64,000 nucleotides of DNA from Caprella mutica (taxonomy: Eukaryota > Arthropoda > Malacostraca > Amphipoda > Caprellidae): assembly GCA_947561585.1 (NCBI GenBank), contig CANNZV010001184.1:111044-175043 (forward strand), written 5' to 3'. Shown here one piece after another: positions 50,301 through 63,300 of this stretch. The position numbers were made by a program, and so were the translations under genes. The notes beneath the pieces were generated by a model. The model saw only the letters and a list, made by a program, of their open reading frames with translations, was not told the origin of the DNA and did not search any database. Position 1 is the first letter of the stretch; every line of letters starts with the position of its first letter.

Positions 50301-52930
50301 AGTAAACATCAAATGAAAAAAGCAACAAATGAAGTAAACACACAAATGAAGTAAACATCAAATAAAGTAAACATCAAATGAAGTAAACATCAATTAATGA
50401 AGTAAATATCAAATGAAATAAACATCAAATGAAGTAAGCAACAAATGAAGTAAACACACAAATGAAGTAAACGTCAAATGAAGTAAACAACAAATGAAGT
50501 AAACAACAAATGAAGTCAACATCAAATGAAATAAACATCAAATGGAGTAAACATCATATGAAGTAAACATCATATGAAGTAAACATGAAATGAAGTCAAC
50601 ATCAAATGAAGTAAACATCGAATGAAGTAAACAACAAATGAAGTCATCATAAAATGAAGTCAACATCAAATGAAGTAAACATCAAATGAAGTAAGGAACA
50701 GATGAAGTAAACATCAAATGAAGTAAACAACAAATGAAGTCAACATCAAATGAAGTCAACATTAAATAAAGTCAATATCAAATGAAGTAAACAACAACTT
50801 TAGTAAGCATCAAATGAAGTAAACATCAAATGAAGTAAACAATAAAGGAAGTAAACAACAAATGAAGTAAACAACAAATGAAGTAAAAAAACAAATGAAG
50901 TCAACATCAAATGAAGTCAACATCAAATGAAGTCAACATCAAATGAAGTCAACATCAAATGAAGTAAACATCAAATTAAGTAAACATCAAATGATGTAAA
51001 TATCAAATGAAGTCAACATCAAATTAAGTAAGCAACAAATGAAGTCAACATCAAATGAAGTCAACATCAAATGAAGTAAACATCAAATGAAGTAAACAAC
51101 AGATGAAGTAAACATCAAATGAAGTAAACATCAAATTAAGTAAACATCAAATGAAGTAAACATCAAATGAAGTAAACATCAAATGAAATCAACATCAAAT
51201 GAAGTAAACAACCAATGAAGTCAACATCAAATGAAGTAAACATCAAATTAAGTAAACATCAAATGAAGTAAATATCAAATGAAGCAAACATCAAATGAAG
51301 TAAACATCAAATGAAGTAAACATCAAATTAAGTAAACATCAAATGAAGTAAATATCAAATGAAGCAAACATCAAATGAAGTAAACATAAAATGAAGTAAA
51401 CATCAAATGAAGTAAACCTCAAATGAAGTAAACAACAAATGAGGTAAACAGCAAATGAAGTCAACATCAAATGAAGTAAACATCAAAAGAAGTAAACATC
51501 AAATGAAGTAAACAACAAGTGAAGTAAACAACAAATGAAGTAAACAATAAATGAGGTAAACCACAAATGAAGTCAACATCAAATGAAATAAATATCAAAT
51601 GAAGTAAACAACAAATAAAGTAAACATCAAATGAAGTTAACATCAAATGAAGTAAACCACAAATGAAGTCAACATCAAATGAAATAAATATCAAATGAAG
51701 TAAACAACAAATGAAGTCAACATCAAATGAAATAAATATCAAATGAAGTAAACAACAAATGAAGTAAACATCAAATGAAGTAAACATCAAATGAAGTAAA
51801 CATCAAATGAAGTAATTGCAACAAATGAAGTCAACATCAAATAAAGTCAACATTAGATGAAGTAAACATCAAATAAAGTAAAAATCAAATGAACTAAACA
51901 TCAAATAAAGTAAACATCAAATGAAGTAAACATCAAATGGAGTAAACATCAAATGAAGTAAACATCAAATGAAGTAAACATCAAATGAAGTAAACATCAA
52001 ATGAAGTAAACATCAAATGAAGTAAACATCAAATGAAGTAAACATCAAATGAAGTAAACATCAAATGAAGTAAACATCAAATGAAGAAAGCAACAAATGA
52101 AGTAAACACACAAATGAAGTAAACATCAAATAAAGTAAACATCAAATGAAGTAAACATCAAATGAAGTAAACATCAATTAATGAAGTAAATATCAAATGA
52201 AATAAACATCAAATGAAGTAAGCAACAAATGAAGTAAACACACAAATGAAGTAAACGTCAAATGAAGTAAACAACAAATGAAGTAAACAACAAATGAAGT
52301 CAACATCAAATGAAATAAACATCAAATGGAGTAAACATCATATGAAGTAAACATCAAATGAAGTAAACATCAAATGAAGAAAACAACGAATGAAGTAAAC
52401 AACAAATGAAATCAACATCAAATGAAGTCAACATCAAATGAAGTAACATCAAATGAAGTAAGCATTAGATGAAATAAACATCAAATGAAGTAAAAAAAAA
52501 TGAAGTCAACATCAAATGAAGTCAACATCAAATGAAGTAAACATCAAATGAAGTAAACATCAAATGAAGTCAACATCAAATGAAGTCAACATCAAATGAA
52601 GTAAACAACAAATGAAGTTAACATCAAATGAAGTAAACAATAAATGAAGTAAACATTAAATGAAGTAAACATCAAATGAAGTAAAAAAAATGAAGTAAAC
52701 AACAAATGAAGTCAACATCAAATGAAGTAAACATCAAATGAAGTCAACATCAAATGAAGAAAACAACAAATGAAGTAAACATAAACTAAAGTAAACATCA
52801 AATGAAGTAAACATCAAATGAAATAAACATCAAATGAAGTAAACATCAAATGAAGTAAACATCAAATGAAGTAAACATCAAATGAAGTAAACATCAAATG
52901 AAGTAAACATCAAATGAAGTAAACATCAAA
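47400..52930 (+). repeat. Tandem modules of about 2.6 kb
   Basis: Satellite modules with landmarks at 49165 and 51814 (spacing 2,649), followed by the next at 54383 (spacing 2,569). The 80-bp difference equals the local five-unit duplication at ~51.3 kb. From about 50570 onward, copies carry a doubled catcatatgaagtaaa unit that the 48-kb copy has once, a marker of descent. No other content is seen. Confidence 0.7.
51228..51387 (+). repeat. 80-bp tandem duplication (5 units)
   Basis: Two adjacent 80-bp copies. The string catcaaattaag starts at 51241 and at 51321, each followed by the gtaaatatc and gaagcaaac units. The next module (~53.9 kb) has one copy only. 80 equals 5 x 16. Confidence 0.8.
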
Positions 52931-52936
52931 TGAAGT

Positions 52937-54844
52937 AAACATCAAATGAAGTAAACATCAAATGAAAAAAGCAACAAATGAAGTAAACACACAAATGAAG
53001 TAAACATCAAATAAAGTAAACATCAAATGAAGTAAACATCAATTAATGAAGTAAATATCAAATGAAATAAACATCAAATGAAGTAAGCAACAAATGAAGT
53101 AAACACACAAATGAAGTAAACGTCAAATGAAGTAAACAACAAATGAAGTAAACAACAAATGAAGTCAACATCAAATGAAATAAACATCAAATGGAGTAAA
53201 CATCATATGAAGTAAACATCATATGAAGTAAACATGAAATGAAGTCAACATCAAATGAAGTAAACATCGAATGAAGTAAACAACAAATGAAGTCATCATA
53301 AAATGAAGTCAACATCAAATGAAGTAAACATCAAATGAAGTAAGGAACAGATGAAGTAAACATCAAATGAAGTAAACAACAAATGAAGTCAACATCAAAT
53401 GAAGTCAACATTAAATAAAGTCAATATCAAATGAAGTAAACAACAACTTTAGTAAGCATCAAATGAAGTAAACATCAAATGAAGTAAACAATAAAGGAAG
53501 TAAACAACAAATGAAGTAAACAACAAATGAAGTAAAAAAACAAATGAAGTCAACATCAAATGAAGTCAACATCAAATGAAGTCAACATCAAATGAAGTCA
53601 ACATCAAATGAAGTAAACATCAAATTAAGTAAACATCAAATGATGTAAATATCAAATGAAGTCAACATCAAATTAAGTAAGCAACAAATGAAGTCAACAT
53701 CAAATGAAGTCAACATCAAATGAAGTAAACATCAAATGAAGTAAACAACAGATGAAGTAAACATCAAATGAAGTAAACATCAAATTAAGTAAACATCAAA
53801 TGAAGTAAACATCAAATGAAGTAAACATCAAATGAAATCAACATCAAATGAAGTAAACAACCAATGAAGTCAACATCAAATGAAGTAAACATCAAATTAA
53901 GTAAACATCAAATGAAGTAAATATCAAATGAAGCAAACATCAAATGAAGTAAACATAAAATGAAGTAAACATCAAATGAAGTAAACCTCAAATGAAGTAA
54001 ACAACAAATGAGGTAAACAGCAAATGAAGTCAACATCAAATGAAGTAAACATCAAAAGAAGTAAACATCAAATGAAGTAAACAACAAGTGAAGTAAACAA
54101 CAAATGAAGTAAACAATAAATGAGGTAAACCACAAATGAAGTCAACATCAAATGAAATAAATATCAAATGAAGTAAACAACAAATAAAGTAAACATCAAA
54201 TGAAGTTAACATCAAATGAAGTAAACCACGAATGAAGTCAACATCAAATGAAATAAATATCAAATGAAGTAAACAACAAATGAAGTCAACATCAAATGAA
54301 ATAAATATCAAATGAAATAAACAACAAATGAAGTAAACATCAAATGAAGTAAACATCAAATGAAGTAAACATCAAATGAAGTAATTGCAACAAATGAAGT
54401 CAACATCAAATAAAGTCAACATTAGATGAAGTAAACATCAAATAAAGTAAAAATCAAATGAACTAAACATCAAATAAAGTAAACATCAAATGAAGTAAAC
54501 ATCAAATGGAGTAAACATCAAATGAAGTAAACATCGGATGAAGTAAGCAACAAATGAAGTGAACAACAAATGTCAACATCAAATAAAGTCAATATCAAAT
54601 GAAGTAAACATCAAATGAAGTAAATAACAAATGAAGTCAACATCAAATGAAGTCAACATCAAATGAAGTCAACATCAAATGAAGTAACATCAAATGAAGT
54701 AAGCATTAGATGGAGTAAACATCAAGTGAAGTAAAAAAAAAAATGAAGTCAACATCAAATGAAGTCAACATCAAATGAAGTAACATCAAATGAAGTAAGC
54801 ATTAGATGAAGTAAACATCAAATGAAGTAAACATCAAATGAAGT
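52937..54844 (+). repeat. 1,908-bp tandem duplication, first copy
   Basis: Runs from a consensus stretch before the aaatgaaaaaagcaac unit to just after an agcattagatg unit. It repeats immediately at 54845-56752 with constant offset 1,908 (landmarks 54383 and 56291). Both copies share private changes, including ccacgaatg in place of ccacaaatg near 54226 and 56134, and aaataaacaac near 54315. This marks a very recent event. Confidence 0.85.
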
Positions 54845-56752
54845 AAACATCAAATGAAGTAAACATCAAATGAAAAAAGCAACAAATGAAGTAAACACAC
54901 AAATGAAGTAAACATCAAATAAAGTAAACATCAAATGAAGTAAACATCAATTAATGAAGTAAATATCAAATGAAATAAACATCAAATGAAGTAAGCAACA
55001 AATGAAGTAAACACACAAATGAAGTAAACGTCAAATGAAGTAAACAACAAATGAAGTAAACAACAAATGAAGTCAACATCAAATGAAATAAACATCAAAT
55101 GGAGTAAACATCATATGAAGTAAACATCATATGAAGTAAACATGAAATGAAGTCAACATCAAATGAAGTAAACATCGAATGAAGTAAACAACAAATGAAG
55201 TCATCATAAAATGAAGTCAACATCAAATGAAGTAAACATCAAATGAAGTAAGGAACAGATGAAGTAAACATCAAATGAAGTAAACAACAAATGAAGTCAA
55301 CATCAAATGAAGTCAACATTAAATAAAGTCAATATCAAATGAAGTAAACAACAACTTTAGTAAGCATCAAATGAAGTAAACATCAAATGAAGTAAACAAT
55401 AAAGGAAGTAAACAACAAATGAAGTAAACAACAAATGAAGTAAAAAAACAAATGAAGTCAACATCAAATGAAGTCAACATCAAATGAAGTCAACATCAAA
55501 TGAAGTCAACATCAAATGAAGTAAACATCAAATTAAGTAAACATCAAATGATGTAAATATCAAATGAAGTCAACATCAAATTAAGTAAGCAACAAATGAA
55601 GTCAACATCAAATGAAGTCAACATCAAATGAAGTAAACATCAAATGAAGTAAACAACAGATGAAGTAAACATCAAATGAAGTAAACATCAAATTAAGTAA
55701 ACATCAAATGAAGTAAACATCAAATGAAGTAAACATCAAATGAAATCAACATCAAATGAAGTAAACAACCAATGAAGTCAACATCAAATGAAGTAAACAT
55801 CAAATTAAGTAAACATCAAATGAAGTAAATATCAAATGAAGCAAACATCAAATGAAGTAAACATAAAATGAAGTAAACATCAAATGAAGTAAACCTCAAA
55901 TGAAGTAAACAACAAATGAGGTAAACAGCAAATGAAGTCAACATCAAATGAAGTAAACATCAAAAGAAGTAAACATCAAATGAAGTAAACAACAAGTGAA
56001 GTAAACAACAAATGAAGTAAACAATAAATGAGGTAAACCACAAATGAAGTCAACATCAAATGAAATAAATATCAAATGAAGTAAACAACAAATAAAGTAA
56101 ACATCAAATGAAGTTAACATCAAATGAAGTAAACCACGAATGAAGTCAACATCAAATGAAATAAATATCAAATGAAGTAAACAACAAATGAAGTCAACAT
56201 CAAATGAAATAAATATCAAATGAAATAAACAACAAATGAAGTAAACATCAAATGAAGTAAACATCAAATGAAGTAAACATCAAATGAAGTAATTGCAACA
56301 AATGAAGTCAACATCAAATAAAGTCAACATTAGATGAAGTAAACATCAAATAAAGTAAAAATCAAATGAACTAAACATCAAATAAAGTAAACATCAAATG
56401 AAGTAAACATCAAATGGAGTAAACATCAAATGAAGTAAACATCGGATGAAGTAAGCAACAAATGAAGTGAACAACAAATGTCAACATCAAATAAAGTCAA
56501 TATCAAATGAAGTAAACATCAAATGAAGTAAATAACAAATGAAGTCAACATCAAATGAAGTCAACATCAAATGAAGTCAACATCAAATGAAGTAACATCA
56601 AATGAAGTAAGCATTAGATGGAGTAAACATCAAGTGAAGTAAAAAAAAAAATGAAGTCAACATCAAATGAAGTCAACATCAAATGAAGTAACATCAAATG
56701 AAGTAAGCATTAGATGAAGTAAACATCAAATGAAGTAAACATCAAATGAAGT
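54845..56752 (+). repeat. 1,908-bp tandem duplication, second copy
   Basis: Second copy, essentially identical to 52937-54844. The breakpoint lies in a run of pure consensus units, as expected for unequal exchange. One poly-A tract can be compared: 11 A near 54733 and 11 A near 56641. After 56752 the order returns to the gtcaacatc series of the longer modules. Confidence 0.85.
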
Positions 56753-57329
56753 CAACATCAAATGAAGTCAACATCAAATGAAGTAAACAACAAATGAAGT
56801 TAACATCAAATGAAGTAAACAATAAATGAAGTTAAAATCAAATGAAGTCAATATCAGATGAAGTCGACATCAAATGAAGTCAACATAAAATGAAGTAAAT
56901 ATCAAATGAAGTCAACATCAAATGAAGTAAACATCAAATGAAGTCAACATCAAGTGAAGTAAACATCAAATGAAGTAAACATCGAATGAAGAAAACATCA
57001 AATGAAGTAAACAACAAATGAAGTAAACATTAAATGAAGTAAACATCAAATGAGTTGAAAAAAAAATGAAGTAAACAACAAATGAAGTCAACATCAAATG
57101 AAGTAAACATCAAATGAAGTCAACATCAAATGAAGAAAACAACAAATGAAGTAAACATAAACTAAAGTAAACATCAAATGAAGTAAACATCAAATGAAGT
57201 AAACATCAAATGAAGTAAACATCAAATGAAGTAAACATCAAATGAAGTAAACATCAAATGAAGTAAACATCAAATGAAGTAAACATCAAATGAAGTAAAC
57301 ATCAAATGAAGTAAACATCAAATGAAGTA

Positions 57330-60300
57330 AACAACAAGTGAAATATATATCAAATGAAGTAAACAACAAATGAAGTAAACATCAAATGAAGTAAACATCA
57401 AATGAAGTAAACATCAAATGAAGTAAACATCAAATGAAGTAATTGCAACAAATGAAGTCAACATCAAATAAAGTCAACATTAGATGAAGTAAACATCAAA
57501 TAAAGTAAAAATCAAATGAACTAAACATCAAATAAAGTAAACAACAAATGAAGTAAACATCAAATGAAGTAAACATCAAATGAAGTAAACATCGGATGAA
57601 GTAAGCAACAAATGAAGTGAACAACAAATGTCAACATCAAATAAAGTCAATATCAAATGAAGTAAACATCAAATGAAGTAAATAACAAATGAAGTCAACA
57701 TCAAATGAAGTCAACATCAAATGAAGTAAAAAAAAAATGAAGTCAACATCAAATAAAGTCAACATCAAATGAAGTAACATCAAATGAAGTAAGCATTAGA
57801 TGAAGTAAACATCAAATGAAGTAAACATCAAATGAAGTTAACATCAAATGAAATCAACATCAAATGAAGTCAACATCAAATGAAGTAAACAACAAATGAA
57901 GTTAACATCAAATGAAGTAAACAATAAATGAAGTTAAAATCAAATGAAGTCAATATCAGATGAAGTCAGCATCAAATGAAGTCAACATAAAATGAAGTAA
58001 ATATCAAATGAAGTCAACATCAAATGAAGTAAACATCAAATGAAGTCAACATCAAGTGAAGTAAACATCAAATGAAGTAAACATCGAATGAAGAAAACAT
58101 CAAATGAAGTAAACAACAAATGAAGTAAACATTAAATGAAGTAAACATCAAATGAAGTGAAAAAAAATGAAGTAAACAAAAAATGAAGTCAACATCAAAT
58201 GAAGTAAACATCAAATGAAGTCAACATCAAATGAAGAAAACAACAAATGAAGTAAACATAAACTAAAGTAAACATCAAATGAAGTAAACATCAAATGAAG
58301 TAAACATCAAATGAAGTAAACATCAAATGAAGTAAACATCAAATGAAGTAAACATCAAATGAAGTAAACATCAAATGAAGTAAACATCAAATGAAGTAAA
58401 CATCAAATGAAGTAAACATCAAATGAAGTAAACATCAAATGAAGTAAACATCAAATGAAGAAAGCAACAAATGAAGTAAACACACAAATGAAGTAAACAT
58501 CAAATAAAGTAAACATCAAATGAAGTAAACATCAAATGAAGTAAACATCAATTAATCAAGTAAATATCAAATGAAATAAACATCAAATGAGGTAAACATC
58601 AAATGAGGTAAGCAACAAATGAAGTAAACACACAAATGAAGTAAACGTCAAATGAAGTAAACAACAAATGAAGTAAACAACAAATGAAGTCAACATCAAA
58701 TGAAATAAACATCAAATGGAGTAAACATCATATGAAGTAAACATCAAATGAAGTAAACATCAAATGAAGAAAACAACGAATGAAGTAAACAACAAATGAA
58801 ATCAACATCAAATGAAGTCAACATCAAATGAAGTAACATCAAATGAAGTAAGCATTAGATGAAATAAACATCAAATGAAGTAAAAAAAAATGAAGTCAAC
58901 ATCAAATGAAGTCAACATCAAATGAAGTAAACATCAAATGAAGTAAACATCAAATGAAGTCAACATCAAATGAAGTCAACATCAAATGAAGTAAACAACA
59001 AATGAAGTTAACATCAAATGAAGTAAACAATAAATGAAGTAAACATTAAATGAAGTAAACATCAAATGAAGTAAAAAAAATGAAGTAAACAACAAATGAA
59101 GTCAACATCAAATGAAGTAAACATCAAATGAAGTCAACATCAAATGAAGAAAACAACAAATGAAGTAAACATAAACTAAAGTAAACATCAAATGAAATAA
59201 ACATCAAATGAAGTAAACATCAAATGAAGTAAACATCAAATGAAGTAAACATCAAATGAAGTAAACATCAAATGAAGTAAACATCAAATGAAGTAAACAT
59301 CAAATGAAGTAAACATCAAATGAAGTAAACATCAAATGAAGTAAACATCAAATGAAAAAAGCAACAAATGAAGTAAACACACAAATGAAGTAAACATCAA
59401 ATAAAGTAAACATCAAATGAAGTAAACATCAATTAATGAAGTAAATATCAAATGAAATAAACATCAAATGAAGTAAGCAACAAATGAAGTAAACACACAA
59501 ATGAAGTAAACGTCAAATGAAGTAAACATCAAATGAAATAAACATCAAATGGAGTAAACATCATATGAAGTAAACATGAAATGAAGTCAACATCAAATGA
59601 AGTAAACATCGAATGAAGTAAACAACAAATGAAGTCATCATAAAATGAAGTCAACATCAAATGAAGTAAACATCAAATGAAGTAAAGAACAGATGAAGTA
59701 AACATCAAATGAAGTAAACAACAAATGAAGTCAACATCAAATGAAGTCATCATTAAATAAAGTCAATATCAAATGAAGTAAACAACAAATTTAGTAAGCA
59801 TCAAATGAAGTAAACATCGAATGAAGTAAACAACAAAGGAAGTAAACAACAAATGAAGTAAACAACAAATGAAGTAAAAAAACAAATGAAGTCAACATCA
59901 AATGAAGTCAACATCAAATGAAGTCAACATCAAATGAAGTCAACATCAAATGAAGTAAACATCAAATTAAGTAAACATCAAATGATGTAAATATCAAATG
60001 AAGTCAACATCAAATTAAGTAAGCAACAAATGAAGTCAACATCAAATGAAGTCAACATCAAATGAAGTAAACATCAAATGAAGTAAACAACAGATGAAGT
60101 AAACATCAAATGAAGTAAACATCAAATTAAGTAAACATCAAATGAAGTAAACATCAAATGAAGTAAACATCAAATGAAATCAACATCAAATGAAGTAAAC
60201 AACCAATGAAGTCAACATCAAATGAAGTAAACATCAAATTAAGTAAACATCAAATGAAGTAAATATCAAATGAAGCAAACATCAAATGAAGTAAACATAA

Positions 60301-63300
60301 AATGAAGTAAACATCAAATGAAGTAAACCTCAAATGAAGTAAACAACAAATGAGGTAAACAGCAAATGAAGTCAACATCAAATGAAGTAAACATCAAAAG
60401 AAGTAAACATCAAATGAAGTAAACAACAAGTGAAGTAAACAACAAATGAAGTAAACAATAAATGAGGTAAACCACAAATGAAGTCAACATCAAATGAAAT
60501 AAATATCAAATGAAGTAAACAACAAATAAAGTAAACATCAAATGAAGTTAACATCAAATGAAGTAAACCACAAATGAAGTCAACATCAAATGAAATAAAT
60601 ATCAAATGAAGTAAACAACAAATGAAGTCAACATCAAATGAAATAAATATCAAATGAAGTAAACAACAAATGAAGTAAACATCAAATGAAGTAAACATCA
60701 AATGAAGTAAACATCAAATGAAGTAATTGCAACAAATGAAGTCAACATCAAATAAAGTCAACATTAGATGAAGTAAACATCAAATAAAGTAAAAATCAAA
60801 TGAACTAAACATCAAATAAAGTAAACATCAAATGAAGTAAACATCAAATGGAGTAAACATCAAATGAAGTAAACATCGGATGAAGTAAGCAACAAATGAA
60901 GTGAACAACAAATGTCAACATCAAATAAAGTCAATATCAAATGAAGTAAACATCAAATGAAGTAAATAACAAATGAAGTCAACATCAAATGAAGTCAACA
61001 TCAAATGAAGTCAACATCAAATGAAGTAACATCAAATGAAGTAAGCATTAGATGGAGTAAACATCAAGTGAAGTAAAAAAAAAAGGAAGTCAACATCAAA
61101 TGAAGTCAACATCAAATGAAGTAACATCAAATGAAGTAAGCATTAGATGAAGTAAACATCAAATGAAGTAAACATCAAATGAAGTCAACATCAAATGAAG
61201 TCAACATCAAATGAAGTAAACAACAAATGAAGTTAACATCAAATGAAGTAAACAATAAATGAAGTTAAAATCAAATGAAGTCAATATCAGATGAAGTCGA
61301 CATCAAATGAAGTCAACATAAAATGAAGTAAATATCAAATGAAGTCAACATCAAATGAAGTAAACATCAAATGAAGTCAACATCAAGTGAAGTAAACATC
61401 AAATGAAGTAAACATCGAATGAAGAAAACATCAAATGAAGTAAACAACAAATGAAGTAAACATTAAATGAAGTAAACATCAAATGAGTTGAAAAAAAATG
61501 AAGTAAACAACAAATGAAGTCAACATCAAATGAAGTAAACATCAAATGAAGTCAACATCAAATGAAGAAAACAACAAATGAAGTAAACATAAACTAAAGT
61601 AAACATCAAATGAAGTAAACATCAAATGAAGTAAACATCAAATGAAGTAAACATCAAATGAAGTAAACATCAAATGAAGTAAACATCAAATGAAGTAAAC
61701 ATCAAATGAAGTAAACATCAAATGAAGTAAACATCAAATGAAGTAAACATCAAATGAAGTAAACATCAAATGAAGAAAGCAACAAATGAAGTAAACACAC
61801 AAATGAAGTAAACATCAAATGAAGTAAACATCAAATGAAGTAAACATCAATTAATGAAGTAAATATCAAATGAAATAAACATCAAATGAAGTAAGCAACA
61901 AATGAAATGAACACATAAATGAAGTAAACGTCAAATGAAGTAAACAACAAATGAAGTAAACAACAAATGAAGTCAACATCAAATGAAATAAACATCAAAT
62001 GGAGTAAACATCATATGAAGTAAACATCAAATGAAGTAAACATCAAATGAAGAAAACAACGAATGAAGTAAACAACAAATGAAATCAACATCAAATGAAG
62101 TCAACATCGAATGAAGTAAACAAAAATTGAAGTCAACATGAAATGAAGTCAACATCAAATGAAGTAAACCTCGAATGAAATAAACAACAAATGAAGTCAT
62201 CATAAAATGAAGTCAACATCAAATGAAGTAAACATCAAATGAAGTAAACAACAGATGAAGTAAACATCAAATGAAGTAAACAACAAATGAAGTAAACAAC
62301 AAATGAAGTAAACATCAAATGAAATAAATATCAAATGAAGAAAACAAAAAATGAAGTAAACATCAAATGAAGTAAACATCAAATGAAGTAAACATCAAAT
62401 GAAGTAATTGCAACAAATGAAGTCAACATCAAATAAAGTCAACATTAGATGAAGTAAACATCAAATAAAGTAAAAATAAAATGAACTAAACATCAAATAA
62501 AGTAAACATCAAATGAAGTAAACATCAAATGAAGTAAACATCAAATGAAGTAAACATCGGATGAAGTAAGCAACAAATGAAGTGAACAACAAATGTCAAC
62601 ATCAAATAAAGTCAATATCAAATGAAGTAAACATCAAATGAAGTAAATAACAAATGAAGTCAACATCAAATGAAGTCAACATCAAATGAAGTCAACATCA
62701 AATGAAGTAACATCAAATGAAGTAAGCATTAGATGGAGTAAACATCAAGTGAAGTAAAAAAAAAATGAAGTCAACATCAAATGAAGTCAACATCAAATGA
62801 AGTAACATCAAATGAAGTAAGCATTAGATGAAGTAAACATCAAATGAAGTAAACATCAAATGAAATCAACATCAAATGAAGTCAACATCAAATGAAGTAA
62901 ACAACAAATGAAGTTAACATCAAATGAAGTAAACAATAAATGAAGTTAAAATCAAATGAAGTCAATATCAGATGAAGTCGACATCAAATGAAGTCAACAT
63001 AAAATGAAGCAAATATCAAATGAAGTCAACATCAAATGAAGTAAACATCAAATGAAGTCAACATCAAGTGAAGTAAACATCAAATGAAGTAAACATCGAA
63101 TGAAGAAAACATCAAATGAAGTAAACAACAAATGAAGTAAACATTAAATGAAGTAAACATCAAATGAAGTGAAAAAAAAATGAAGTAAACAACAAATGAA
63201 GTCAACATCAAATGAAGTAAACATCAAATGAAGTCAACATCAAATGAAGAAAACAACAAATGAAGTAAACATAAACTAAAGTAAACATCAAATGAAGTAA

